Of a stretch of DNA of 34,952 bases, positions 17,488 to 25,174 are shown piece by piece. Below the pieces are notes generated by a model that made no database searches, was not told the DNA's origin, and was given only the letters and a program-made list of their open reading frames with translations. Position 1 is the first letter of the stretch, and each line of letters opens with the position of its first letter. Where the stretch lies: positions 1 through 34,952 of IMG/VR virus record IMGVR_UViG_3300009285_000389; one strand, 5' to 3'. Origin of the DNA: a virus. The position numbers and the translations under genes were made by a program.

Positions 17488-17825
17488 TATGGTCGCTCCC
17501 TGTTCTCCAGGTACACCGCAAACGCGCACGCCGATGCGGTTGACGCTGATTGCGTAGCCGTCACGCGCTTATACGGGAAGTAGTCAGTACCAGCGACGTG
17601 GCGCCCCGATCCAGTTGTCCCGCCGGCGCACGCCGTTGTCGTGCTGATAAGCCATTGCGGGGAGAAACTGTCAGTGAATGCGCCGTACAAGTTCACCACG
17701 ACTGATACATCGGTGTTGCCCCAAATGGCAAGCGTGTACTGGTACGGCGATACGCTCGCAACGATATCACTCGTACACCCGCTAGTGCCATCGGTCGGCA
17801 AACTGCAACTCAAGATTTGTGGCAT
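17487..17825 (-). CDS. Late-operon protein of unknown function (virion-like)
   Basis: A 112-residue protein rich in Ser, Thr, Ala and Val (TLAIWGNTDVSVVVNLYGAF, TATQSASTASACAFAVYLE) and mostly beta-prone. I do not recognise it. It sits between the capsid-side genes and the connector and shares its last base with the connector start (TAATG). The start at 17825 follows a plausible GAAGGAC site. A virion-associated role such as a decoration or minor head protein is the default reading for this slot. A GC-rich hairpin lies just upstream, so it may be made at lower level than the capsid genes. Confidence 0.5.
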   Translation of the reverse strand: MPQILSCSLPTDGTSGCTSDIVASVSPYQYTLAIWGNTDVSVVVNLYGAFTDSFSPQWLISTTTACAGGTTGSGRHVAGTDYFPYKRVTATQSASTASACAFAVYLENRERP

Positions 17826-17845
17826 GTTCTAGTCCTTCACTGAAA

Positions 17846-17872
17846 GGGGCGGCGCGTGCACGACGCCGCCCC
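17846..17872 (-). terminator. GC-rich hairpin with a short T-run, possible weak terminator
   Basis: A 9-bp perfect stem (GGGGCGGCG / CGCCGCCCC) with a 9-base loop, itself partly self-complementary, lies in the 55-base gap between two genes. Read on the minus strand it is followed by TTTC, too short for a strong intrinsic terminator. It may reduce read-through after the abundant head genes or protect their mRNA 3' end. Confidence 0.5.
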
Positions 17873-17880
17873 AGTTTGAT

Positions 17881-18222
17881 TTACATCGTCTGCGAGGTCA
17901 ACGCATTGAGCAGGAGCCACACAGAACCACTTGCCGCCGATGCGCTCACGTTCATGTACAACGCAGCGTTCGCCACGTCCGAGCCAGCCGTTCCGGTTAC
18001 GGCATAGCGCGAGTAGAGCGAACCCCGCCGCGCATTGTGAGTGGGCGCAGCCGTGCCAGAGCTGAACGTCACAGACCCCAGTGTGGTCACACTTCCCGAT
18101 GACGTCACGGTTCCAGTCACCGTGACGTTGCCCGTGAACACACCGTTGACGCCTTCGACATCGTAGGTCGCAATCAGATCAGAGCCGGCGGTGATGCTGT
18201 CGTAACTGGTAGTACCAGACAT
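17881..18222 (-). CDS. Small late protein next to the capsid, probable head-associated protein
   Basis: A 113-residue protein starting at 18222 after AAGGGGGTGA, a strong site. It is dominated by Thr, Ser, Val and Gly (VEGVNGVFTGNVTVTGTVTS, SGTAAPTHNARRGSLYSRY) and looks fully beta-structured, with an alternating 'VTVTGTVT' stretch near residues 30-43 typical of phage fibre-like shafts. It follows the major capsid gene by 12 bases. A head fibre or decoration role is plausible. No family is recognised. Confidence 0.5.
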   Translation of the reverse strand: MSGTTSYDSITAGSDLIATYDVEGVNGVFTGNVTVTGTVTSSGSVTTLGSVTFSSGTAAPTHNARRGSLYSRYAVTGTAGSDVANAALYMNVSASAASGSVWLLLNALTSQTM

Positions 18223-18234
18223 AGTATCACCCCC

Positions 18235-19173
18235 TTAACTCGGATTCGATGCCACAAGCCACCGCCAGTCGGTGAACCCGCAGCCGTAGCGCTCATAGGC
18301 GCGCCAGCGTGCAACCAACGTATCGAAGTCGTCGGCGTCACGCGCAAACTCCAGGCCGACACGCGTGAACCAGTGCAGGTGCCGCTTCATAGACCGGCTG
18401 TCAATCATGAACCACATATTGCTGTCAGTCAGGTTGTGATTGACCAACACCTTCCAGCGCCCCGCCTCAGCGTTGACCGTATTCGAGAACTCATACGGAT
18501 TCATCGGGGAACCGACAACTTCCGTAGCGGTCTTCTGTAGCTCGGGCGGAACCATGATGGTGTCAGGCCGGATGTAGAGCAGGTTGCCGCGGTCGTCACG
18601 GAAGTTCATCATTTGCTGCCGGATGGTGTCTAGTGCGCTCACGCTCAGGGCGCTCGTGGCGTAGTTGTCCACGGCAGTCGTGTCGCCCGTGGCGAACGTG
18701 TGCGAGTCAGAACAAAGCGCCACCCCATCGCCGCCTGCGATGCTGACGGTGAAGCCGTCTTCCGTGTAGGTCGTGGCGGTGCAATTGTTGAACACCACCG
18801 CGGCGCGCGCCTGCTTCGTGCGATAGGACGCCAGCGCCAACTCACGGGGATAGGCCTCGAGCAGCGTGCCGGTCTTGTCGTCGTCGGCCATCTGCCGCGT
18901 GATGTAGAAGCCCCCGGCGTATTCCGGGAACTCGAACGCCACATCGTACCCCTGGCGCAGTTCGTCGTATTGAACCTTGCCAGTGGCGTCCAGCCGCTTG
19001 AGCTTCCCGGCTGCACCCACCTGAGAGAAGCGCACGTCATGCTCGTCAACCTTCATCGGGTTGAACAGAATCGAAATCCAGTCCTCGGCTTCCGCGTATT
19101 CCTGGTAGTCATGCCAGAAGATTTGTTTGAAACGCGGATCGAGGAGATCAGCAAAACCAGAAGTAGTAGCCAT
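18235..19173 (-). CDS. Major capsid protein (Mu gpT-like)
   Basis: A 312-residue protein from 19173 after an AAAGGAGAT site. SGFADLLDPRFKQIFWHDY and the DDDKTGTLLE and AVVFNN segments resemble Mu gpT-type HK97-fold capsid proteins. The stretch LCSDSHTFATGDTT then VDNYATSALSVSAL, and later MMNFRDDRGNLLYIRPDTIM and WKVLVNHNLTDSN, match that family's 'H....S....LS', 'D..G..l...P..L.VPP' and 'v.L...~W' landmarks. Position directly after scaffold and decoration genes confirms the role. It forms the shell hexamers and pentamers. No protease gene is seen upstream. Confidence 0.85.
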   Translation of the reverse strand: MATTSGFADLLDPRFKQIFWHDYQEYAEAEDWISILFNPMKVDEHDVRFSQVGAAGKLKRLDATGKVQYDELRQGYDVAFEFPEYAGGFYITRQMADDDKTGTLLEAYPRELALASYRTKQARAAVVFNNCTATTYTEDGFTVSIAGGDGVALCSDSHTFATGDTTAVDNYATSALSVSALDTIRQQMMNFRDDRGNLLYIRPDTIMVPPELQKTATEVVGSPMNPYEFSNTVNAEAGRWKVLVNHNLTDSNMWFMIDSRSMKRHLHWFTRVGLEFARDADDFDTLVARWRAYERYGCGFTDWRWLVASNPS

Positions 19174-19185
19174 GTTTTATCTCCT

Positions 19186-19629
19186 TTAGGTGATCCGCGA
19201 GCCGGCGGTCTTCAGCCGGGTGAGAGCGTGCAGCTCGGAATGGATACGCACAAGCGTCTCCTCGTAACTGGCGCTGTTGGCCACAACTTGCAGGATGCCG
19301 TCTTGGCTGGCAGCGGGCGCAACAACCGCCCCGCCAGTGGAGTCAATCGTCAAGGTATCGCCGTTGTAGCGTGCCGTGGCGTCGGTGACTCCGTAGACTG
19401 CATCAGGGTCAGTGATAACGTATACATAGCTACCACTGGATTCAGCCTGCGTACCAGTGGCGACACCCCACATTGCCGTGGTGCCGGCCGCACTGGTTGC
19501 GACTGCGATAGTGCCGGCGGTAGACGCTGCAACCATGTCGCCGATGTCTACTGATTCACCATCTTTCAGCATCATCGAGCGAATGGTCGGCGCACCTCCA
19601 CCGATCTTGTATCGGAACGAAAAGCTCAT
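19186..19629 (-). CDS. Decoration or head-stabilising protein
   Basis: A 147-residue protein starting at the ATG at 19629 behind a perfect GGAGGTTAAC site, so a longer upstream frame (19746) is ignored. It has the 'D.G..V..GD....' pattern (KDGESVDIGDMVAASTAG) of capsid decoration proteins and a Gly/Thr/Ala-rich body with strands such as GAVVAPAASQDGILQVV. Its location between scaffold and major capsid is the classical slot for such proteins. It is probably attached to the outside of the head. Family assignment is by pattern and context. Confidence 0.65.
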   Translation of the reverse strand: MSFSFRYKIGGGAPTIRSMMLKDGESVDIGDMVAASTAGTIAVATSAAGTTAMWGVATGTQAESSGSYVYVITDPDAVYGVTDATARYNGDTLTIDSTGGAVVAPAASQDGILQVVANSASYEETLVRIHSELHALTRLKTAGSRIT

Positions 19630-19646
19630 GTTAACCTCCGGTTTGT

Positions 19647-20207
19647 TTACCGGCGGCGCGGTGTGGCGTATTTCGCCAGTTCCTCCAGGTTCCATCCACG
19701 GCGCTGATATTCTGCAACCTGCTCCGAGGTGAAAACCTCCTCCCATAGAGGCCTTTGTTTCTTCGTCGCCGGTAGTGTCCCTGCGCCTATGTCTGGCGCG
19801 GGCTTGCGTTGTTCCGTGGCAATGAGCGGTAACAGAGCTTGCGCATCGGCCTCGATCTCTTCGGGCGTCTCACCCTGGAGCCGCGCGGCCAGCGCGTCCG
19901 GTAGGCCGTGATTCAGTCCGATAATGCGCCGTGCTGCTTCCAGTTCCACGCGCTTGCGCTCGGCCTTCTCAGTAGCCAACTCCTGCTCTCGCTTCTCTGC
20001 CAGTTCCTTCCATTTGCCTTCTTCGGCCAGCCGCACCTTCTCGCGTTCTTGTTCGGCTTTCTCGATTGCGGCTAGTCGTTTCTCAAGCTTGGTTGCCTCT
20101 TTGTCCCGCTCTCTCAGCTTGGCAATGAGCGCCTTTGCGCGCTCTGGCTCCCACTCGTCTTGTGTAGCCGTCTCGACTACGTTCTCTTCGGGCATCTCGC
20201 CGTCCAT
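19647..20207 (-). CDS. Capsid scaffold protein
   Basis: A 186-residue, highly charged protein with a long helical coiled-coil region (AKALIAKLRERDKEATKLE to about residue 80) rich in Glu, Lys and Arg, followed by Ala/Leu-rich and basic C-terminal segments. This is the usual make-up of phage scaffold proteins such as SPP1 gp11-like ones. I start at the ATG at 20207, which has a GGAG site seven bases upstream. The upstream ATG at 20228 lies inside a small hairpin and is less likely. It directly precedes decoration and capsid genes. It is needed for procapsid assembly and then removed. Confidence 0.78.
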   Translation of the reverse strand: MDGEMPEENVVETATQDEWEPERAKALIAKLRERDKEATKLEKRLAAIEKAEQEREKVRLAEEGKWKELAEKREQELATEKAERKRVELEAARRIIGLNHGLPDALAARLQGETPEEIEADAQALLPLIATEQRKPAPDIGAGTLPATKKQRPLWEEVFTSEQVAEYQRRGWNLEELAKYATPRRR

Positions 20208-20248
20208 GTCATTTCTCCATTCCGGCATCTCGCCGGTTTTATCGCAAC

Positions 20249-20270
20249 AAAAAACCCGCCTTTCGGCGGG
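20249..20270 (-). terminator. Strong intrinsic terminator upstream of the scaffold
   Basis: A 6-bp GC stem (CCCGCC/GGCGGG) with a GAAA tetraloop is followed on the minus strand by TTTTTT. It lies just after the zinc-ribbon mini-gene and 42 bases before the scaffold start at 20207. This is a textbook intrinsic terminator. It would end transcripts from the packaging genes before the scaffold-capsid operon unless read-through or an unrecognised promoter feeds that operon. Confidence 0.85.
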
Positions 20271-20281
20271 CCTTGTGGCCT

Positions 20282-20434
20282 CTACTCTTTATTCGTCTCA
20301 TTCCTGCGGGTTACGCACTTTCTGCACCCGCAGAATGGACAGTCACGCCACCCTACCCAATCTGGCCGAAAGTTGTATCGCTTCTGCCAGTCGCACCGGG
20401 AGCATGTGAGAACGTATGATACGCTATTGGTCAT
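20282..20434 (-). CDS. Zinc-ribbon mini-protein
   Basis: A 50-residue protein overlapping the MuF-like gene's end by 11 bases, from the ATG at 20434 after a GGGGAAG site. It has a CSRC pair near residues 11-14 and a CPFCGC cluster near 32-37 plus another Cys at 40, a zinc-ribbon pattern, and an Arg-rich body. It resembles other Cys-rich mini-proteins in this window. Binding to nucleic acid or protein is possible but not shown. It ends 12 bases before the intrinsic terminator, so it is the last gene of its transcript. Confidence 0.7.
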   Translation of the reverse strand: MTNSVSYVLTCSRCDWQKRYNFRPDWVGWRDCPFCGCRKCVTRRNETNKE

Positions 20435-21515
20435 TCCATAACTTCCCCTTCGGCTTCACCGTCCAGCTATTGCCCCATGCGCCCGACTCATTCAACGTCG
20501 GCACGTCATCCCAGCCAAACTTGCCGGCCTTCCAAGCATCGTAGCCACCCTTGCCGAACTCACGGTCGAAATACGCGCGCTGTTGCGCTTCGGGCAGCCC
20601 CTCGATGTACTGCCGGCCCGTGGGGATGTCGCCAATGTCATACGGCCCGACCGTGCCCTCCGGTACGTCAACGCCCAGTATGTCACTATAAGATGCCGTC
20701 TCAGGAAGCATCGCACATTTTCCATTCGGGTGATCCGCCATGGCCGGAATCGACCCGTCTGCATTGCGTGGGTAAAACGTCCCATCAAGAGCGATACACG
20801 CCGCGCAGGTAGTCAGCATGTTGGCCGACTTCCTAACCCATCCCTTGACGATATGCGGGTTTGCCTCGTATGACCGCCGGCCCGCCTCTCTGCTGGCGCG
20901 TATCGTTTCAGTGCGCGCCCATGTCAACGCATTTCCCAGCAAGCCAGAATCCAACGTACTCCGTAGCTTCCGCACTATCTTCGTTGGGTGCCAGCCCAGC
21001 GCGAGGCCCTGCTGCAATGTCTGATTCACGGTCGGGGCCAACTCGGAACCAAACCGTTCCACCATTGCCGGCATCAGTGGCGATCCATCGCCCGCAAAGC
21101 CGACCATCGCTTCCAACGCATCGAATGGTATCCGATTCCATTGTGTCATTAACTCCGCTGCCAGCTCTGGCGTCTTGCGCTGCGCTGCCACGTCGGTCAG
21201 CCTGTACGACTCTTCCAGCGCCAGGTTGATTGCCGCTGTCTGCTCGTTGGCTATCACTTGCGCCACGTATTGAGCATATCGCTCTTGCTCTGCGAATAGT
21301 TGACGCTGCAAGTCCTTGTACCGCTGTAGTCGGATTGTGCGGCCCCAGGTCAAGCCCTTCTCGGTCGCCTCTCGCAGTAGCAATTCGTACTCGGTGATTA
21401 GCTGGCGTTCTATCTGGATGTACGCATCTGACATTGACGCGAACGCCGACGCCTCACGCGCTTCTAGCATCGCCTTGAATTGCTCAGAAACTCGGATGAT
21501 GTCGGGTTGCGCCAT
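20424..21515 (-). CDS. Phage head morphogenesis protein (MuF / SPP1 gp7-like)
   Basis: A 363-residue protein. The first two thirds are helical. The C-terminal region has the MuF signature: ALTWARTETIRASREAGRR, then WVRKSANMLTTCAACIALDG with paired Cys, and DHPNGKCAMLPE with His and Cys. This metal-binding-like pattern (C..C...H....C) is typical of MuF/gp7 proteins, minor head proteins that act with the portal during assembly and are sometimes ejected with DNA. It starts after an AGGTGG site and follows the small gene after the portal. No toxin domain is visible at its C-terminus. Confidence 0.88.
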   Translation of the reverse strand: MAQPDIIRVSEQFKAMLEAREASAFASMSDAYIQIERQLITEYELLLREATEKGLTWGRTIRLQRYKDLQRQLFAEQERYAQYVAQVIANEQTAAINLALEESYRLTDVAAQRKTPELAAELMTQWNRIPFDALEAMVGFAGDGSPLMPAMVERFGSELAPTVNQTLQQGLALGWHPTKIVRKLRSTLDSGLLGNALTWARTETIRASREAGRRSYEANPHIVKGWVRKSANMLTTCAACIALDGTFYPRNADGSIPAMADHPNGKCAMLPETASYSDILGVDVPEGTVGPYDIGDIPTGRQYIEGLPEAQQRAYFDREFGKGGYDAWKAGKFGWDDVPTLNESGAWGNSWTVKPKGKLWNDQ

Positions 21516-21530
21516 ACGCCACCTAATTGG

Positions 21531-21803
21531 TTATCTAACTTCACCAAACGATTTATGCACCACCACAAACGGGTCTCCCCCAGATGGGCCACCCCACTCT
21601 ATTCCGTACTGAATACCATCTACAGAACAAATCGGCACACCAAACGCTGAACTCACATTGTCTATTGTAGTGTGTGCAAGTATGCGCGCCCTATGATTAG
21701 CATGCCAATCTTGTACCAGGTCTTGTTTGGTATATACCTTGCCAGATTCCCCCCGATATGCCCTGGGCTCAGAACTACCAAATAGATTATTCAAGAACCC
21801 CAT
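21531..21803 (-). CDS. Small protein between portal and MuF genes, unknown function
   Basis: A 90-residue protein. I start at 21803, which has a GGGGGGTGG site, instead of 21818. It begins MGFLNNLFGSSEPRA and contains TKQDLVQDWHANHRA and a mostly beta C-terminal part (VPICSVDGIQYGIEWG). I do not recognise a family. Its place between portal and MuF suggests a minor head or assembly factor, but the sequence does not prove this. Codon use looks like its neighbours. Confidence 0.5.
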   Translation of the reverse strand: MGFLNNLFGSSEPRAYRGESGKVYTKQDLVQDWHANHRARILAHTTIDNVSSAFGVPICSVDGIQYGIEWGGPSGGDPFVVVHKSFGEVR

Positions 21804-21820
21804 CAAACCACCCCCCATAT

Positions 21821-23347
21821 TTACGCATTATTGGTATCTCCAATCCTACGCGCCACCGCCGGCGCACCTGGGGGCACGGGCACCTGTTCCATGCGCCGCC
21901 GCGCCTCGGCCGCAAACGCCGCGCCGATGTTGGCCTGCGCTACCTGCTCCTCAGCCTTCTCACGTTTCATGCGCTCGATTTCGGTGTCATCGTAGCCCAT
22001 CAAGCGCAGCGCCTCAGCCTCGTACCCGTTTTCAACCAGGAACCGCGCCCGTGCGATTTCGCCTTCCATCGTCTGCGTTTCGGGGTCGTTCCAGAGACAC
22101 GTTATCAACGCACCCTCTGGTATGTCAATCCCGCCACCAAATGCGTTTTGCAGCGTGATACACATATGCATCACGTCTTCCCACGCATTGCCGAACCCGA
22201 CTTGCCGGTCGCGTATCTTCGCCACAAGACCAGACTCTGCCGTCTTCATCGCTTCGCCGCTTGGCATTTGGCCAGTCTGGTAGAACATGTATTGTGGCGT
22301 CCGGGTAATGGATGCGATCCATTTGATATTGGCGTCAATCGTTTCGATGAAGTGCGACTGCGCGTTGGGCTCGATGCGCCCGAATTGCGTTTCAGGGTCG
22401 GCGGCCCACAGGAGCGCGCCAGGAAAGATGTAGCCATCGGGCCGCTCCCCACCGGTCTGCCAGAAGACGCCGAAGGCTTCGTAGTCGGCCTGTTGCAGCA
22501 TGTCAATCAGTAGTTTGTTGATTGCGTTCTGGACGGGGATAACGGACTTCAACTCACTGATTCCGTGCGTGTAACCCACATCGCAATTCTTGAAGTGAAA
22601 CACCGGGACGCCTAGCCCCTTGCCGTCCTTGCCAACCCACCGGATAACGCCGTCTCCGCCGCTCTCAGTCCATCGCTGCCACATGGCGTCGTTGCTGTCT
22701 TGCGTCGAGTACCACATCTCGATATGGTCATCGAAATACAGGTTGATGCGCTGGATGGTGTTGACGCGCCCACTTTCGTCGAACGTGTCCTCTTTCCAGC
22801 GCTTTGACGCACAGTAGACATTGCCGCCTTCGGCGTAGTGGACTTTGACGCCTTGCCCGTTGTTGGAATTGCCACCGTAGGACGTGAACGCCGGCTGATA
22901 GTTGATGCGCGGCCGCATGTGTTCTTCGTCCCAATCTACAATGGCATACGATTCCCCGTCCCTGAACGCCGACTTGTAGACCATGCGCTGCAACCCGTCG
23001 CATCGGTTGTCAGTCCACCACTCGTTCAGTACCTCGCCCCATTCGTCCTCTGGCGACTGTTCGTCATCGGCCCCCGCAGTGTCTTCGCCGGCCTGCAACG
23101 ACGGCGGCATGGACACACGAAACCCACTCACGGCCATGCGGTCTGACGGCGTATCGACTACCACAGGGCACAGGTTCAGGCAGAAGCGCAATTCCCGCCC
23201 GTGGTGTTCCAGGTACTCCTCAGCGCGCTCTGTCAGGTAGGACTGCTGGTCGCCGTCGTAGTAGTCACGGAACGCGGCAATGTTGTCCTGCCGCGCACGC
23301 TCCTGCTCGAAAAGCCACTGAATATATGCTTGACTTGCGAGATTCAT
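21821..23347 (-). CDS. Portal protein (SPP1 gp6-like)
   Basis: A 508-residue protein in ATGA overlap with TerL, starting after a GGAGAT site. It has the SPP1 gp6-like plan: an N-terminal helical region with YYDGDQQSYLTER, then LNLCPVVVDTPSDRMAVSG (the 'p.iVd..~~~l' landmark), and a body with a Trp/Asp-rich segment. The C-terminal helices include IPVQNAINKLLIDMLQQ and a DAFGVFW-type region. An acidic C-terminal stretch with Lys/Glu pairs ends at the next gene. The portal forms the ring through which DNA enters and leaves. Gene order terS-terL-portal-MuF supports the call. Confidence 0.9.
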   Translation of the reverse strand: MNLASQAYIQWLFEQERARQDNIAAFRDYYDGDQQSYLTERAEEYLEHHGRELRFCLNLCPVVVDTPSDRMAVSGFRVSMPPSLQAGEDTAGADDEQSPEDEWGEVLNEWWTDNRCDGLQRMVYKSAFRDGESYAIVDWDEEHMRPRINYQPAFTSYGGNSNNGQGVKVHYAEGGNVYCASKRWKEDTFDESGRVNTIQRINLYFDDHIEMWYSTQDSNDAMWQRWTESGGDGVIRWVGKDGKGLGVPVFHFKNCDVGYTHGISELKSVIPVQNAINKLLIDMLQQADYEAFGVFWQTGGERPDGYIFPGALLWAADPETQFGRIEPNAQSHFIETIDANIKWIASITRTPQYMFYQTGQMPSGEAMKTAESGLVAKIRDRQVGFGNAWEDVMHMCITLQNAFGGGIDIPEGALITCLWNDPETQTMEGEIARARFLVENGYEAEALRLMGYDDTEIERMKREKAEEQVAQANIGAAFAAEARRRMEQVPVPPGAPAVARRIGDTNNA

Positions 23348-24768
23348 ATTATCTCCGTCTTGGTCGTGGACTTCTCGATCAGCATCAGGTTCGCGCCGGA
23401 CACGGCGTCTACCATGTCATCGTGCCGCCCGTAGGGGAAGTCACACAGTTCATTGAGAAACGCCGCATTCCATTCCCCCCGTTTCAGCACCACTTTGCCT
23501 GCCTCAGCACGCGCCGCCCACGGTGACGCCCTGACTTCCTTGCTGTCACCGCCGCGGATCGGAACCTTCACCCACTTGACACCCAGGCTCGACGGCGTGG
23601 TCATTATGTCCTGGTACAACGCCGTCTGCATACCCACAACTTCGATGCCCTGCGGCACACGCGGCCCGTCCTGTTGCGCCGTCGCCACAATAACTTTGCG
23701 CGCATCGGGCCACTCGGCCTGTAGCCGCACAATGTCCAGGACGTACAAGTTGCCGTCCATGTCAACGCCCACCAGCGCGCCGGCGGTATAGTCGCCGCCC
23801 GTTGTGGCTGCCAGGTCCCAGTATCGCACGACCGCTTTCAGGTTGCCGGGCTGCGCGTCCACGTACTTGCTGAACCATGCCCGCTTGAACAGCGAACCCT
23901 CCGGCGGCGTCGGTCGGCCCTGGTAGAGAGCCTCGAATTGACGCGCCCCGATGGACGCCCGTATCTGTTCCAGCGCGTCTGTGTCGTACATCTCGGGCCA
24001 CAACGCCACGCCGTCAGCGTCAATCGCCGGCAAGTGCAGCACTTCCCATTGGTCGGCCTTCGGGTCGGCTTGCGCCTGTTCTAGTAGGCGCCCGGCGAGG
24101 TCATCTTGGTGCCAGCGGGTCATGATCAAAACTATGGCGCCGCCGGGGTGCAGCCTCGTGCGCGCTGTCGTGATGTACCAGTTCCAGACGTTTTGACGGT
24201 AGGTCTCCGACTCGGCTTCTTCGGAGTTCTTCACAGGATCATCTATCAGCAGCAGGTCGGCGCCTTCACCCGTGATAGGCCCGCCCACGCCGGCCGCAAT
24301 GTACGACGCTCGCTTGTTGCGCTTGCCAGCTATGCGCCAGCGTGACACCGCCGCGCTATTCGAGTCCAGCTTTGCATCGAATACACCGGCATATAGCTCT
24401 GACATAATGGTGTCGCGGATCGCCTTCGAGAACGTGTGCGCCAGGTCCGCCGAATACGAACATCCGATAACTTGCTTTTGCGGGTTGCGCCCCAGGTACC
24501 ACGCCGGGAACCGGATGGACGCTATTTCGCTCTTCCCGTGACGTGGTGGCATGAATACCATCAGTCGGTCAATCTCGCCCCGCTCTACCGCGTGCAGCTT
24601 CTCCGCTATCCGTTCGTGATGCCAACCGACGCGGTAGTCTGGGTATGTGTGTGTGCAAAACCTAATCAGGCTCCGGCGCGCCCTCTCCGATTGTATCTTC
24701 TGCAAACCTTGAGGCGATGTGACTAAGTAAGTCCAGTTCTTCATCTGTGAGCTTTGACAAATCGTCAC
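23344..24768 (-). CDS. terL: Terminase large subunit (ATPase and nuclease)
   Basis: A 474-residue protein. Walker A is PPRHGKS at residues 74-80, Walker B is LLLIDDP at 172-178, and the nuclease metal sites include RYWDLA (D318) and HDDMVDA near 449-455. VGVDMDGNLYVLDIVR fits the RNase H-like nuclease core. It packages and cuts concatemeric DNA. The likely start is the GTG at 24768, which has a GAGGTG site seven bases upstream; this overlaps the TerS gene by 107 bases. An ATG at 24744 is the alternative but has no good site. It is coupled to the portal by ATGA. Confidence 0.92.
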   Translation of the reverse strand: MTICQSSQMKNWTYLVTSPQGLQKIQSERARRSLIRFCTHTYPDYRVGWHHERIAEKLHAVERGEIDRLMVFMPPRHGKSEIASIRFPAWYLGRNPQKQVIGCSYSADLAHTFSKAIRDTIMSELYAGVFDAKLDSNSAAVSRWRIAGKRNKRASYIAAGVGGPITGEGADLLLIDDPVKNSEEAESETYRQNVWNWYITTARTRLHPGGAIVLIMTRWHQDDLAGRLLEQAQADPKADQWEVLHLPAIDADGVALWPEMYDTDALEQIRASIGARQFEALYQGRPTPPEGSLFKRAWFSKYVDAQPGNLKAVVRYWDLAATTGGDYTAGALVGVDMDGNLYVLDIVRLQAEWPDARKVIVATAQQDGPRVPQGIEVVGMQTALYQDIMTTPSSLGVKWVKVPIRGGDSKEVRASPWAARAEAGKVVLKRGEWNAAFLNELCDFPYGRHDDMVDAVSGANLMLIEKSTTKTEII

Positions 24769-25168
24769 CTAATTTCACCTCAATTGCCGCGCCCCCCACA
24801 CCGCTCAATTCTGTTCGCGCCGGCGCGTCCAACCCGTACAGTTTCCGCTCATCTTCCAGCGCCCGCAATACCAGGTCATACCGCTTGGCCGCCCACGCGG
24901 CGCGACGCGCCTCCCGCAGCTCCGCGAGGATGTTGGCTTTTAGCTCATCCGTGCTGGCGCGGGCCGCCTTCTGCCATTCTTCACCAAGCGCCGTCAAGTC
25001 GTTTTGGATGACGCCGCGCGACCACGGCTTGCTGCCCTTCTCGTTGACGATGCCGCGTTCTGCCAGCGCCTCCTCGATTTCGCGCACAGTGAGCCCGCGC
25101 AAACGCAGCGCCGCGACCGCACGCCGGCGGTGGTCTATGATTGCGGACTGACTGCGGTTCATTGGCAT
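24662..25168 (-). CDS. terS: Terminase small subunit-like protein
   Basis: A 168-residue protein with an N-terminal helix-turn-helix (RRRAVAALRLRGLTVREIEE, then LAERGIVN) for DNA binding and a long helical middle (LKANILAELREARRAAW) of the kind used for oligomerisation. An acidic C-terminal segment (LTDEELDLLSH, then EDTIGEGAPEPD) follows and could contact TerL. It lies right before TerL and overlaps it by 107 bases. It should recognise packaging sites on phage DNA. The 'small terminase' call rests on layout and position, not on a unique motif. Confidence 0.75.
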   Translation of the reverse strand: MPMNRSQSAIIDHRRRAVAALRLRGLTVREIEEALAERGIVNEKGSKPWSRGVIQNDLTALGEEWQKAARASTDELKANILAELREARRAAWAAKRYDLVLRALEDERKLYGLDAPARTELSGVGGAAIEVKLGDDLSKLTDEELDLLSHIASRFAEDTIGEGAPEPD

Positions 25169-25174
25169 TTCGGG

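Noticed and set aside
19630-19746. N-terminal extension of the decoration protein
   Set aside because: It overlaps the scaffold gene's end, and a perfect GGAGG site places the start at 19629.
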